Below, one piece after another: positions 53,547-64,000 of a DNA stretch of 64,000 bases. Source of the DNA: Anderseniella sp963700895 (GTDB taxonomy: Bacteria > Pseudomonadota > Alphaproteobacteria > Rhizobiales > Aestuariivirgaceae); the NCBI GenBank assembly GCA_963700895.1, contig CAVOZI010000018.1, positions 54,400 through 118,399 on the forward strand. The letters run 5' to 3'. Position numbers and translations under genes: made by a program. Every line of letters starts with the position of its first letter. The first letter of the stretch is position 1. Below the pieces are notes generated by a model that saw only the letters and a list, made by a program, of their open reading frames with translations, searched no databases and had not been told where the DNA came from.

Positions 53547-55434
53547 CTACCCCACCAGGCCGCCATCCTCGCGGGTGACGGCGACGATCGCCGAGCGCGG
53601 CACGCTGTTGCCGCCTTCCGGCCAGTGGCTGTTGCCCTTCTCGCCCGGGTGCTGGATGCCGACGAACATGGTGCGGCGGTCCGTGCTCCAGGCAAGACCG
53701 GTGATCTCGCACTCATTCGGCCCGACCATGAAACGGCGGATCTCGCCGGTGACCGGATCAGCGGCGAGCATCTGGTTGTTGCCGTGGCCGGCAAAGTCGC
53801 CATCGTTCGAGTAGTTGCCGTCGGTCTGGATCCACAGCAGGCCATTGCTGTCAAAGCGCAAGCCGTCGGGCGGTTTGAACATGTTGTCCTTGTTCAGGTT
53901 GGCCGAACCGGCCTTGTCGTCCTGGTGGACGGCCGGGTTGCCGGCCAGCACGAACAGGTCCCAAGCAAAGCCCCTCGCCGCGTGGTCGCCATTGTCGGGA
54001 CGCCAGCGCACGATCTGGCCGTACTTGTTTTCCGCGCGCGGATTTGGACCTGCCGCCGGCGTGGCGTCACCGCCGGCATTGGGCTTGACGCAGCGGTCCT
54101 TGTTGTTGGTCAGCGCACAGTAGAGTTCCGGCGCGTTCGGGTTGGCGGCTACCCATTCAGGACGGTCCATGGTGGTAGCGCCCACCTTCGAGCCGGCTTG
54201 GCGGGTGTGGATGCAGAATTCCGCAAGGCTCATGCCGGTGGTTTCAGGCGTCAGGTCGAGCCATTCACCCTTGCCGTCCTCGTTGAACTTCGCCACCGAC
54301 AGCGTGCCTTCCTCCAGCAGCTTCGAGGTATCGGCGCCCGGCGCGTACACGCCGGCCGACACGAACCGGTAGATGAACTCGGCCGCCTCGTCGTCGCCCA
54401 TGTACACCACCACACGGCCATCATTGTTGACCACCACCTCGGCGTTCTCGTGCTTGAGGCGGCCAAGCGCGGTCAGCTTGCGCGGGGTGGAGGACGGGTC
54501 ACGCGGGTCTATCTCGACCACGTAGCCGGCCCGGTTCGGTTCGTTGGGGTTCTTCGACACGTCGAAGCGCTCGTCGATCTTCGCCCAGCCATAGCCCCAG
54601 TCCTTCGCCGAAACGCCGTAGCGCTTCAGTTCCGGCGAGACCTCGTGCTTTTCGTCGGCGGCGGAGAAGTAGCCGTTGAAGTTCTCCTCGCAGGTGAGGA
54701 ACGTGCCCCACGGCGTGGTGCCGGAACCGCAATTGTTCCAGGTGCCCTTGACCTTCATGCCGGAGGGGTCGGCAGCGGTCTTGACCAGGTCATGACCGGC
54801 GGCCGGGCCGGTCAGCACCATTTCGGTCGTCCGGGGTGATGCGGCGGTTGAACGGGCTGTCCTTGACCAGCGACCAGCCGCTCTGCGCCGTGGGCCAACT
54901 TCCATGACCGTCACGCCGTGGGCCATCTTGCCCTTGGCAATGTCGATCGTCGCTGGCCGGCTTCTTGTCCGGGTTGTTGCCCCACAGGATGTCGCGGTTG
55001 GTGTATTCGTTGTTGACGGCCAGCAGCGTACGGCCCTCGTGGCTGAACACTTCCATGCCGTCCAGGTTGTCGCCGAAGGCCTGCGCCTGGCTGGTGGCAG
55101 TGCCGCGGGTTGCATGGTCGAAGCCGGGTGCGCCGGAAAACAGCGGGTCACCCCAGCTCAGCATCACCCGCGCCTTGTAACCGGCCGGCACCGTCACCGC
55201 GTCGTCGCTGTTGGCGGGAATCGCCTCGAACGCAAAGCGGTTGGCGGCCGCCATGGCCGGACGCGAAACGCTCGCGAGGGCTGCTACGCTGCCAAAAGCC
55301 AGTACGCCGCCGAGAAAGCCGCGGCGGCTGATGGCGGCCTCGACAACGCGGTCGAAATCGCACTCTTCGGGGCGTGGGTTGACGATCTCGTCAAACTGGT
55401 CAAATGACAGGCTGTCTTCGTGCTGCCGCAGCAT
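53547..55434 (-). pseudogene. PhoX-type alkaline phosphatase/DUF839 protein, three frame changes
   Basis: About 630 residues. Tat signal SRRGFLGGVLAFGSVAALAS lies about 50 residues in, typical for PhoX. MVLTGPAAGHDLVKTAADPS and WNNCGSGTTPWGTFLTCEEN carry a family signature (Cys-Gly-Ser-Gly-Thr-Thr-Pro-Trp-Gly). GDDEAAEFIYRFVS, DGLRFDSNGLLWIQTDG and VGPNECEITGLAWSTDRRTM follow. Between 54830 and 54950 the frame changes three times (IAKGKMAHGVTVMEVGP in one frame, SGWSLVKDSPFNRRITP in the other). The rest is unbroken, so a few base errors rather than decay are likely. GGGAG precedes the ATG at 55434. Confidence 0.85.
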
Positions 55435-55531
55435 TGCAGGAACTCCCTTTGATTGATCTGGAAGTTCGCGCTTACAGCCGGTTTTTTGCACTGCCGTAAC
55501 AACCCGATGAAGGTTCGGTGATGCCGGCGAC

Positions 55532-58500
55532 CTATTCCGCCGCAACCGGCTGCGCTTCGCCACCATCATCATCGTCATTGCGCTTCGGGGTCTTGCTGCG
55601 GCGGCCAGCCGGCACCGCGGCGGCGCCTGCAACGGCGGGCACCGGCTCGGCAATGGCGGCAACGGCCTTTTCGCGCGGCGCCAGTTCCTCGGCCAGCTTC
55701 TTCTCGATGAAGCCGCGGGGCCTGGTAAAGCGGGCCATCAGGTCGTACAGCACCGGCGTCAGGAACAGCGTGAGTACGCCGCGAACACCAGCCCGCCGAC
55801 GATGACCGTGCCGATGGCGATACGGCTCTCCGCCCCGGCGCCGGTTGCCAGCACCAGCGGCACCGCCCCAAGCACGGTTGGACACCACCGTCATGACGAT
55901 GGGACGCAGGCGCAGCACCGAGGCGTCGATGACGGCGGGCGCACGTCCTGGCCTTCGTCGCGCAACTGGTTGGCGAACTCCACGATCAGGATGCCGTTCT
56001 TGGCCATCAGGCCGATGAGCAGGATGATGCCGATCCGCTGAATAGATGTTGAGGGTCAAGCCCGCCGCCCACAGCGAGTCCAGCGCGCCGGCAATGGCGA
56101 GCGGCACCGACAGCATGATGATGAAGCGGGTGCATGAAACTCTCGAACTGCGCCGCCAGCACCAGGAAAACGATGAGGATCGCAAAGGCGAAGGTGATCC
56201 ATATGCCGGAGGAAGCTTCGAGGTACTGTTGCGACTGGCCATCGAAACTCAGCGATGCTGCGGCGGCAGCACTTCGGCTGCCTGCTCGCGGATGAACTCG
56301 ATCGCCGAGCCCATGGCGTAGCCGTCGTTCAGCGCCGCCGAGACGGTGACGGACGGAAGCCGGTTGAAGCGGCGCAGCGACGGGGCCTCGGTGGTCTCGG
56401 TCAGGGTGACAACGCTCGACAGCGGCACCACCGACCGGCCGTCGTCAGTGCGGACAAACAGCGAGGAGAGTCGTCCGGGGTCTGGCGGGCGCTGGCCTCG
56501 GCCTGCACGATGACGCGGGTATTCGCGGCCACGGTCGATGTAGCTGGCGATCTCGCGCGAGGCCAGCATGGTCTGACAGCGTCGAGGCGATGGTGCGGCT
56601 GGAGATGCCCAGGTCGTCGGCACGCTTGCGGTCGATGGTCAGATGAACTGCGGCTGGTTCTGCTCGAAGTCGATCTCGACGTTGGCGAGGCCCGGGTTCT
56701 GTTCGGCGCGCTTGAGCTCCTCGGCCACTTCTGCACGCTGGGGTAATCCGGTCCGCCGACCACCGCCTGCAGCGGGGTGGAGTTGCCGCGCAGGCCCAGC
56801 CCGGACGGCACCACCGGGAAGCCGCGCGACCGGTGATGCCGGAGACCATGCCGATCAGCTGCGGCGGGCGTCGATCACCGAGACATCGCGCTCATCCTAG
56901 GAAGCGCAGCACGATGAACGAACGGTAGGGCCGGTCGCGGAAACCGGTGAACGTGTAGATGATGTCGATGTCGAGCTTGTCCTGCACCTGAACAGCTTCC
57001 TTGCCCAGCTCCGCCACCTGCGCGTGCGGTGAACGACAGCGTCGAACCTTGCGGGCGTTGAGCGGATGAACATCACGCTGCGGTCTTCGTCGGGGTGAGC
57101 TTCCTCGGAGATGGCATTGTAGGCAAACCAGCTTGCGCCGGCGAAGCCGAAGCCCAGCGCCACACCACCAGCGGCGAAGCGATGGCCGCCTTCACCGCGC
57201 TCCTTGTACCAGCGGTACGCCTTCCGGCATGGTGTGTTCGTCAGCCGCTACGCCTTCGCGGGCCTTGAGAATCTTGGACGCCAGCGCCGGGCAGGCGCTG
57301 AGCGCCACGAAGGTGGAAATGACCACGGCGCTGGCCAGCACGAAGCCGAACTCGGTGAACAGCTTGCCGGCCGCGCCTTGCAGGAACGAGATCGGGATGA
57401 ACACCGACACCAGCGTGATAGAGGTGGCAAGGATGGCGAAGGTCACCTGAACGCGAGCCGCGAACGGCCGCCTGCAACTTGCTTTCGCCCGCAGCAAGGC
57501 GGCGTTCGATGTTCTCCAGCATCACGATGGCGTCGTCCACCACAAGGCCAATGGCCAGCAGCAGCGCCAGCAGGGTAAGCACGTTGAGCGAGAAGCCGAG
57601 CAGGTAGATCAGCGAGAAACAGCCGATCAGCGCCACCGGAATGGCGACGGCCGGAATGAGCGTCGCCCGCAGCGAGCGCAGGAACAGCAGGATCACCAGC
57701 ACCACCAGGACCAGCGCAGATTGCCAGCGCCACCACCACTTCCTTGATGGAAGCGGATACGAATACGGCGTCGTCGGAACCGATGAATATCTGCATGCCT
57801 TCCGGCAGCTGGTCGTTCCAGCCGGTCAAGCTCGGCCTTGACGGCATTGGAGATGGCAATGGTGTTGGACTGCGACTGGCGCTGCACAGCGATGCCCACG
57901 GCAGTGAGGCCGTTGGAGCGCACGATGGTGCTGTCATCCTCCACGCCGCGCTCGAACGCGAGCCACTGCGCCAAGACGTACCGGCACACCGTTCATTTCC
58001 TTGACCAGGACGTCGCGGAACTGCTCTGGCGTGGAAAGCCGCGATTCAACCGGCACCGTGAACAGCCGCGTATTGCTCTCGATCTCGCCGGCGGGAAGCT
58101 CCACATTGTTCTCGCGCAGCGCCGCCTCGACATTGGCGACGGTGAGGTTTTGGGCAGCCAGCTTGTTGCGGTCGAGCCAGATGCGGATCGCTGCACGGCG
58201 CTCGCCATAGACACGCACGTTGGCCACGCCGTCGATGGTGGTGATGCGGTCAACGATGAAGCGTTCAAGATAGTCGGTCACCTCCGCCGGGGTCATGCGG
58301 TCTGAATAGACGGCCAGGCGCATCACCGGGTCGGCGTCACTGTCGGACTTCACCACCTGCGGCTCGTCGACCTCGTCGGGCAACTGGTCGCGCACCCGCG
58401 CCACAGCGGCGCGCACGTCGCCTGCGGCCTCGTCGATGTCGCGGCCGAGTTCGAACTCGATGGTGGTGGTGGAGCGGCCGCGCTGGCTCGACGAGTTGAT

Positions 58501-58738
58501 GGTCTTCACCCCGGCAATGCCGGCCACGGCACTGTCGATCACCTCGGTGATGTCGGTATCAACGATCTCGGGCGCGGCGCCGGTATAGGTGGTGGTGACG
58601 GACACTACGGACGTATCGACGTCGGGCAGTTCGCGCACCGGGAGCGACGAGATCGAAGGCTAGTCCGGCCACCACGATCAGCAGCGACATCACCGCGGCC
58701 AGCACCGGCCGGCGGATGGACAGTTCCGAAAGGGTCAT
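55532..58738 (-). pseudogene. RND-family efflux permease, many frameshifts
   Basis: AcrB-type proton-driven exporter of about 1,060 residues, assembled from at least ten overlapping frame segments. Recognisable parts in order: MTLSELSIRRPVLAAVMSLL, PVRELPDVDTSVVSVTTTYT, RGRSTTTIEFELGRDIDEAA, IYLLGFSLNVLTLLALLLAI with the proton-relay GLVVDDAIVMLENIERR, SFLQGAAGKLFTEFGFVLAS, PSLRRFNRLPSVTVSAALND and LTLFLTPVLYDLMARFTRPR. All regions of a normal RND protein are represented and in order; only frame is lost. Its ATG overlaps the adaptor gene end. No outer-membrane factor gene is next to it. Confidence 0.85.
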
Positions 58739-59858
58739 TGGGTGACCCTGGAGGGCGGCGCCGGCGCCGGAAGCCGAGGCCTCGGCATTGACCACCTTCA
58801 CCGCGCCGCCGGGACGGACTTTGGAGGTGCCGGAGAACACCACTTCCTCGCCGGCGCTGACGCCGTCGGTGATCTGCACCCAGCCGGGCTGGCGGCCGCC
58901 CGTCTTGACGGTACGCCGTTCGGCCTTGCCGTCATTGACCACGAACACGAAGGCGTCGGGGCCCTCAACCGTCACCGCCTCTTCCGCACCATTACTGCGG
59001 CAGTGGCGGGCCAGCTCCAGATTGAGGCGCATGAACATGCCCGGTGCCAGCGCGCCGTCATGATTGGCGATGCGCGCGCGCGCAATGAACGAGCGGCTGA
59101 CCGGATCGATGGCCGTGCTGATCTCGCTGATGGCGGCCTCGAAGTTGCGCCCGGGCCAGGCGGCGGTGGAGGCAGTGGCGACGAGGCCGGGCCTGCGCAA
59201 TGGCGAAATACTGTTCCGGCACCGCGAACTCGACCAGCACCGAGGACAGGTCATTGAGGTCTGTCAGCACGTTGTCCTTATCGACCTGGGCGCCGGTATC
59301 GACGGTGTGAAAGCCCGGCGTGCCGGCGAAGGGCGCGCGGATGGTGCGGTCGGCGAGACGGCGTTCGGCGCGCGACACCTGGGCCTGGGCGGCGGTGCGG
59401 GCGGCTTCGAGTTCTTCCAGCGTGGCCGCCGCCATCACCTGCTACTTGCGAAGGCTCTTGCCGCGCTCAAGTGCCTGGTCCGCCTTGACAAGTTCGGCGC
59501 GGGCCTGGGCGAGGTCGGCTTTCTGGATGTCGTCATCGAGGCGGAACAACACGGCGCCCTGCTCGACCCGCTCACCCGCACGATAGGCGATCTCGACCAC
59601 GTTGCCGTCGGATTGCGCCTTGATTTCAACGGTTTGCACGGCGCGTGCGGAGCCGACGGCCTCGACGGTGCGCACCAGCGTGCGCTCTCCGGCCTTGACG
59701 GTCTTGACCGCTGCCGGGCCGCCGCCACTGCGCTGGGGTGCGGCGCCAGCCTGCTGTTCCGGCTGGCTTTCCTGCCACTTGCCATAGCCCGCATAGCCGC
59801 CGTAGCCGAGGCCGGCGAGCACAAGCAGAAACAGCATCTGGCGCAAAATCGACATCAA
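58735..59858 (-). pseudogene. RND periplasmic adaptor (HlyD/AcrA family), stop and frameshifts
   Basis: Membrane-fusion protein linking the RND pump to the outer membrane. N-terminal anchor LRQMLFLLVLAGLGYGGYAG, then the lipoyl half AVQTVEIKAQSDGNVVEIAY, a coiled hairpin, RLADRTIRAPFAGTPGFHTV and the beta-barrel part ISTAIDPVSRSFIARARIAN. An in-frame TAG follows SLRK at about 59442-59444; the frame resumes at once with QVMAAATLEELEAARTAAQA. Another frame change lies near 59200. The end runs in frame into the RND gene, whereas one base less would give a stop overlapping the RND ATG. Starts at 59858 or 59855. Confidence 0.8.
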
Positions 59859-60002
59859 AATTCACCGGAATAACGGAGAGTTCTGAACAATGACGTGAAA
59901 CGCCGTTAAGTTCCGGCGCAACATCGTCAACATTCCCAGCCTGTCATATACCGCCAACGAGTTCCGCCTCGCCATTACAATTGCGCGCGCCGCACCGATG
60001 AA

Positions 60003-60038
60003 GAAAGCGGCCGCCCCGCGCCAAGGCAGGACGGCCGC
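60003..60038 (-). terminator. Terminator of the aldehyde dehydrogenase gene
   Basis: On the minus strand GCGGCCG (60038-60032) pairs with CGGCCGC (60013-60007), and TTTCTTC follows. It stands about 16 bases past the stop codon at 60054. Confidence 0.6.
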
Positions 60039-60053
60039 TGGTCATCACAAGGG

Positions 60054-61516
60054 CTAGCTCGATCGATTCAGCGGCTCGACCGCCTCGTCCCAGCCGGAAA
60101 TGGCCTTCACCTCGAGGAAGTCGTGCAGGCCCCACTCGCCGCCCTCGCGGCCGTTGCCCGACATCTTGTAGCCGCCGAACGGGCTGCCGCCGGGGCGCTG
60201 GGCGCCGTTGAGCAGCACCATGCCGGCGCGCAACTGGCGGGCCACCTTCTGGGCGCGGGCCTGGTCGCCCGACTGCACGTAGGCAGCCAGACCATAAGGC
60301 GTGTCGTTGGCGATGCCGATGGCTTCTTCCTCGGTGTCGAACGGGATCATCGCCAGCACGGGGCCGAAGATTTCCTCACGCGCGATGGTCATGTCGTTGT
60401 TCACGTCGGCGAACACGGTCGGCTTGACATAGTAACCGCGGTTAAGCCCGTCGGGCCGGCCCGTGCCGCCGGCCACCAGCCGCGCGCCCTCGTCGATGCC
60501 CTTCTGGATCAGCGCCTGCACCTTGTCGAACTGCATCTGCGAGACGAGCGGCCCGATGTGGTTGCCCTCCTCGGCCGGGTCGCCGACCTTGCAGTTCCTC
60601 GCCGTCGCCGGCCTGCGGCAGCCTCGACGGCCTCGTCATAGACCGAGCGCTCGACCAGCATGCGGGTGGGCGCGTTGCACGACTCGCGAGATTGTTGTAG
60701 TGCAGCGCGCCGCGCTTCACCGCCTTCTGGATATCGGCATCGGCGAAGACGATGTTGGGCGACTTGCCGCCCAGCTCCAGCGCCACGCGCTTGACCGTGT
60801 CGGCGGCGGCCTTCTGCACGGCAACGCCGGCCCGCGTCGAGCCGGTGAACGACATCATGTCGATGTCCGGGTGGCGCGACATGGCCTCGCCCACGGAGGG
60901 GCCGTCGCCGTTGACCAGGTTGAACACGCCGGCGGGGAAGCCCGCCTCGTGCATGATCAACAGCATGGCGTTGAGCGGCGCGATCTCGTACGGCTTGAGG
61001 ATCACCGTGCAGCCCGCCGCCACGGCCGGCACGACCTTCAGGGTGATCTGGTTCATCGGCCAGTTCACCGGGGTGATCAGCCCGCACACGCCGACCGGCT
61101 GATAGGCGATGTGCTCGGTGGTGATCTTGTCGTTCAGCGGGCGGTCGAACTCGAACGCCTGGACGGTGCGGATGAAGGCCTTGATGTGCTGCCCCAGCCC
61201 GAGGCGGCCTGGGCCTGGGTGGCCAGGGTGATCGGCGCGCCCATCTCCTGCGAGATGGTCCTGGCCATTTCGGCCGTGCGCTTCTCGTAAGCCGCGAGCA
61301 GCTTGTCGAGATAGGCGAGGCGCTCTTCCTTGCTGGTGCGGCTCCAGGCGGGGAAGGCCTTCTTGGCGGCGACAACGGCCTTGTTGACGTCGGCCTCGGA
61401 GCCCATGGAGATGACGGCGAAGGCGGTCGCTCAGCGGGGTTGATCACCTCCAGCTCGCGCGGGGCCTCGGGCGCGACCCACTTGCCGTCGATGTAGAATT
61501 CCGTCTTGCGCAGCAT
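60054..61516 (-). pseudogene. Aldehyde dehydrogenase family protein, several frameshifts
   Basis: NAD(P)-dependent aldehyde oxidation, about 480 residues. Parts in order: RKTEFYIDGKWVAPEAPREL, GSEADVNKAVVAAKKAFPAW, LITPVNWPMNQITLKVVPAV and FTGSTRAGVAVQKAAADTVK, then the catalytic Glu in RVALELGGKSPNIVFADAD. The catalytic Cys is in SRESCNAPTRMLVERSVYDE, followed by EEIFGPVLAMIPFDTEEEAI and GGSPFGGYKMSGNGREGGEW. Frames change near 61430, 61195, 60690, 60625 and 60595. Two checked breaks are restored by adding one base, unlike those in the hut region. All catalytic motifs survive, so this may be a working gene in the organism. Confidence 0.85.
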
Positions 61517-61769
61517 GAAACACCTCTTGTCGCGGTCTTGTGTGCGGGATTTGTCGGTGCGCTACACGTAACCATGGCGAGGGGTGGAGGCAGGGGCGTG
61601 CTGCACGTGGCTGCATGGTTCTTCCTGCAATAGGCTGGATGCCGACGGGCTCGCCGAAATGGCGGTTGCCCGCTTTTGACGCTGTGCGGACATTTCCGTG
61701 CGACGTGCCCACGATGGCACTGCACCCGAGCCCGTTCGACGCAAATCAACAGGCCAATTGAATGACCAT

Positions 61770-64000
61770 GGCACTAGATGACAGGTTGTTCATCGTGGAA
61801 GGCCGTCGTGAAGGCTTACTGGGCAGAGCCAGCATCTGAGCGTTGAAGGACCTGCAGACTTCGTCTGATGGTCTGACTCTGAGCGGAAGAAAACAAACGG
61901 CTGACGCAGCACGGCCCCAATGTCTTGCGAACCCATCCGCCAGCCAACCTTCTGGCTGTTCCCAAGCAGGTTCGAACAGTGCCGTTGTCTACTTGCTGAT
62001 AGCCGCGGCACTGCTTGCCTTCCTGCTGGGTGATCGCCTCGAAGCCGCCGCGATAGCCGCAGTGCTTGCCATCAACGCCATCATCGGCTTTGCCACCGAA
62101 CTGAGGGCGGTGCGCTCCATGGAGGCGTTGCGCGCCCTTTCAAGCCGGTATGCCGTCGTGCGGCGGGACGGGGATACCTGCGCCGAATACCAGCCGAGGA
62201 ACTTGTGCCCGGTGATCTTGCAATACTGGATGCAGGCGACGTTCCGGCTGCCGACATGCGCCTGGTTGAGGCATCCAACCTTGCAAGCGACGAATCCTCG
62301 TGACTCGGCGAATCCTTGCCGGTCGCGAAGTCAGTCGATCCAGTTGCGCAGGAAGCCATACTTGCCGAGAGATCGTCGATGGTGTTCAAGGGCTGCGCCA
62401 TCACGCGGCACGGGTGAGGCCATCGTGACGGGCACCGGCATGAACACCGAACTGGGCGCGATCACCAGGCTGGTGGAACAGAGCGAGCCGGAACGCTCCC
62501 CGCTCGAACAGCAACTGACGCGGCTCAGCCGTGACCTGATCTGGCTGACGCTGTTCTGGCTGGCCTTGTCGCGGGGATTGGCATTCTCGCGGGACGCGAT
62601 GTCATGCTCATGATTGAGTTCGGCGTGGCTCGGCCGTGGCGGCCATCCCGGAAGGACTGCCGATCGTCGCGACGCTAGCCCTGGCCAAGGGGGATGCTGG
62701 CGCATGGCCCGCAAGAATGCCTTGATCGAACGGCTCTCCGCAGTTCAGACCCTGGGTTCCACCACCGTGATCCTGACCGACAAGACCGGCACGCTGACCG
62801 AGAACCGGATGCATGTGGACAGGCTCTTTCTGGGCACCGGAGAGGTCACGTTCGACCGGACCGACCAGGTCTTCAACGCTGGCGGGCAGACCTTGAAGCC
62901 GATGCGGGGCACGGCGTTGGCCACGCTCCTGCGTGCGGCGGCGCTATGCAACAACGCAACAGTCGCCTCAGGAGATCATCCGGCGTCAGGCCATCCCATG
63001 GAGGTGGCTCTCCTGGAGGTCGCTTCCGCCGGAGGGACGATCGAGGCCGGCTCTGCTTGCCGGCTTGCCGGAAGTGAAGGAAGTGGGCTCTCCGATGCGC
63101 ACACGGATGATGGCAACGGTGCACAGGCATGACGGTGAGTTCGTTGTAGCGGTCAAGGGAGCCCCGGAAGCCGTCTTTGATTGTGTCACAACGGTTCTTG
63201 ATGATGCCGGAGCGCGGGCCTTCGGCCGAAAGCAGCGCCAGCGCTGGCACGAGGCCGCCGAGGTGCTGGCCGGACAGGGGCTGCGGCTTCTGGCGGTCGC
63301 CGAGAAGATCGGCCGTGCGGACACCGAGCCGTATGAAGAACTGATGCTGATCGGTCTTGTGGGTTTCCAGGATCCACCGCGCGCCGACATTGCCTCGGCG
63401 ATTGCCGATGCCCGGCGCGCAGGCATCAGAACAGTGATGGTAACGGGCGATCACACCGCGACCGCGCGGCATATTTCGAGGGTAGTCGGTCTTGCCAGCG
63501 AGGGCGAGGCAGGGATCAGTGGCCGCGATCTGAAACCGGTCGACCAGATGACACCGCAAGAGCGGGAACAGGTCCGTCAGGCGCAGGGGTTTTCGTGTGT
63601 CACGCCAGAGCAGAAGCTCGACCTTATCCGCCTCCACCAGCAGGCGGGCGACGTTGTGGCGATGACGGGCGACGGCGTCAATGACGCGCCTGCCTTGCGC
63701 AAGGCCGACATCGGCATTGCCATGGGCGTGCGCGGCACGCAGGTCGCTCGCGAGGCCGCAGACATGGTGCTGCGCGATGATGCCTTCTCGACCATCATCG
63801 ATGCCATCCGGGAAGGCAGGATGATCCTGACGACATTCGGCGGTTTACGACCTATCTTCTGTCCTGCAATCTCAGCGAGATCCTGATCGTGGCGCTGGCT
63901 GGCCATCGGGATCTCCTTGCCTGGCGGCCGCCTCTGCAGATCCTGTTTCTAACCTTGTCACCGATGTTTTTCCGGCCCTTGCGCTTGGCACCGTCAAAGG
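61770..64000 (+). pseudogene. Cation-transporting P-type ATPase, frameshifted and cut by the window end
   Basis: P-type ATPase of the calcium/proton (PMA/SERCA-like) type. N-terminal homology is visible from about 61830 (AEPASE, LQTSSDGLTLS, QHGPNVLRTHPPANLLAV). Then LLIAAALLAFLLGDRLEAAA, EAIVTGTGMNTELGAITRLV, the phosphorylation loop VILTDKTGTLTENRMHVDRL, EFVVAVKGAPEAVFDCVTTV and the hinge motif VVAMTGDGVNDAPALRKADI. Frames change near 61850, 61990, 62200, 62620, 63030 and 63845. Around 62200-62400 the actuator region is scrambled across frames. The last membrane helices continue past the window. Ion specificity is not readable. Confidence 0.8.

Overview
The window reads as high-GC chromosome of an alphaproteobacterium, most likely a Hyphomicrobiales-like organism. 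This is an inference from gene content: class I PHA synthase, DUF3775 protein, glcDEF, a hut cluster using HutF and HutC, a cysteate-lyase-type enzyme, TRAP transport, many ATGA start/stop overlaps and nested intergenic palindromes of rhizobial type. No tRNA, rRNA or CRISPR array was seen. Layout: (1) 0-8.6 kb holds housekeeping genes (hom, phaC, an ArsR-controlled permease, an IS630-type element, an Old Yellow Enzyme and argC). (2) 8.7-16.5 kb is an accessory surface-modification island with a sulfotransferase, two methyltransferases, a methyltransferase/P-loop fusion, a phosphotransferase, two secreted EF-hand proteins, a decayed glycosyltransferase and paired unknown proteins. (3) 16.7-24.5 kb carries glcDEF (glycolate oxidase), diverging from an HpaB-type monooxygenase, a flavin reductase fused to a LysR-type sensor domain, and a LysR regulator. 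(4) 25.9-32.5 kb is histidine catabolism: hutI-hutH-hutU leftward and hutF-hutC rightward around a palindromic operator. (5) 32.6-48.6 kb is a large catabolic island: aminotransferases, a FAD/Fe-S dehydrogenase with its GntR regulator, a TRAP transporter, enoyl-CoA hydratase, CoA-transferase, a CuyA-like cysteate sulfo-lyase, a DegT-type aminotransferase, an Asp/Glu racemase, an HpsN-like dehydrogenase and two Lin0512-family proteins. (6) 48.7-55.4 kb has cytochrome c', LysR, a 20-residue Lys/Ala/Pro peptide, rhomboid protease, methyltransferase, an orphan BMP-type binding protein and a PhoX-type phosphatase. (7) 55.5-64 kb has an RND pump with its adaptor, an aldehyde dehydrogenase and a P-type ATPase, all with many broken reading frames. 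How the parts fit: the hut genes convert histidine to glutamate-level products. GlcDEF makes glyoxylate, which a class V aminotransferase of the next island could consume. The 32.6-48.6 kb island looks like uptake and breakdown of a small acid, with CuyA plus the HpsN-like enzyme suggesting a C3-sulfonate. That substrate assignment is inference. A recurrent property is broken frames in otherwise well-conserved genes. Between 27 and 43 kb almost every break is repaired by removing one base, which points to sequencing or assembly error. The glycosyltransferase at 8.7 kb, by contrast, has lost its whole middle and is a true remnant.
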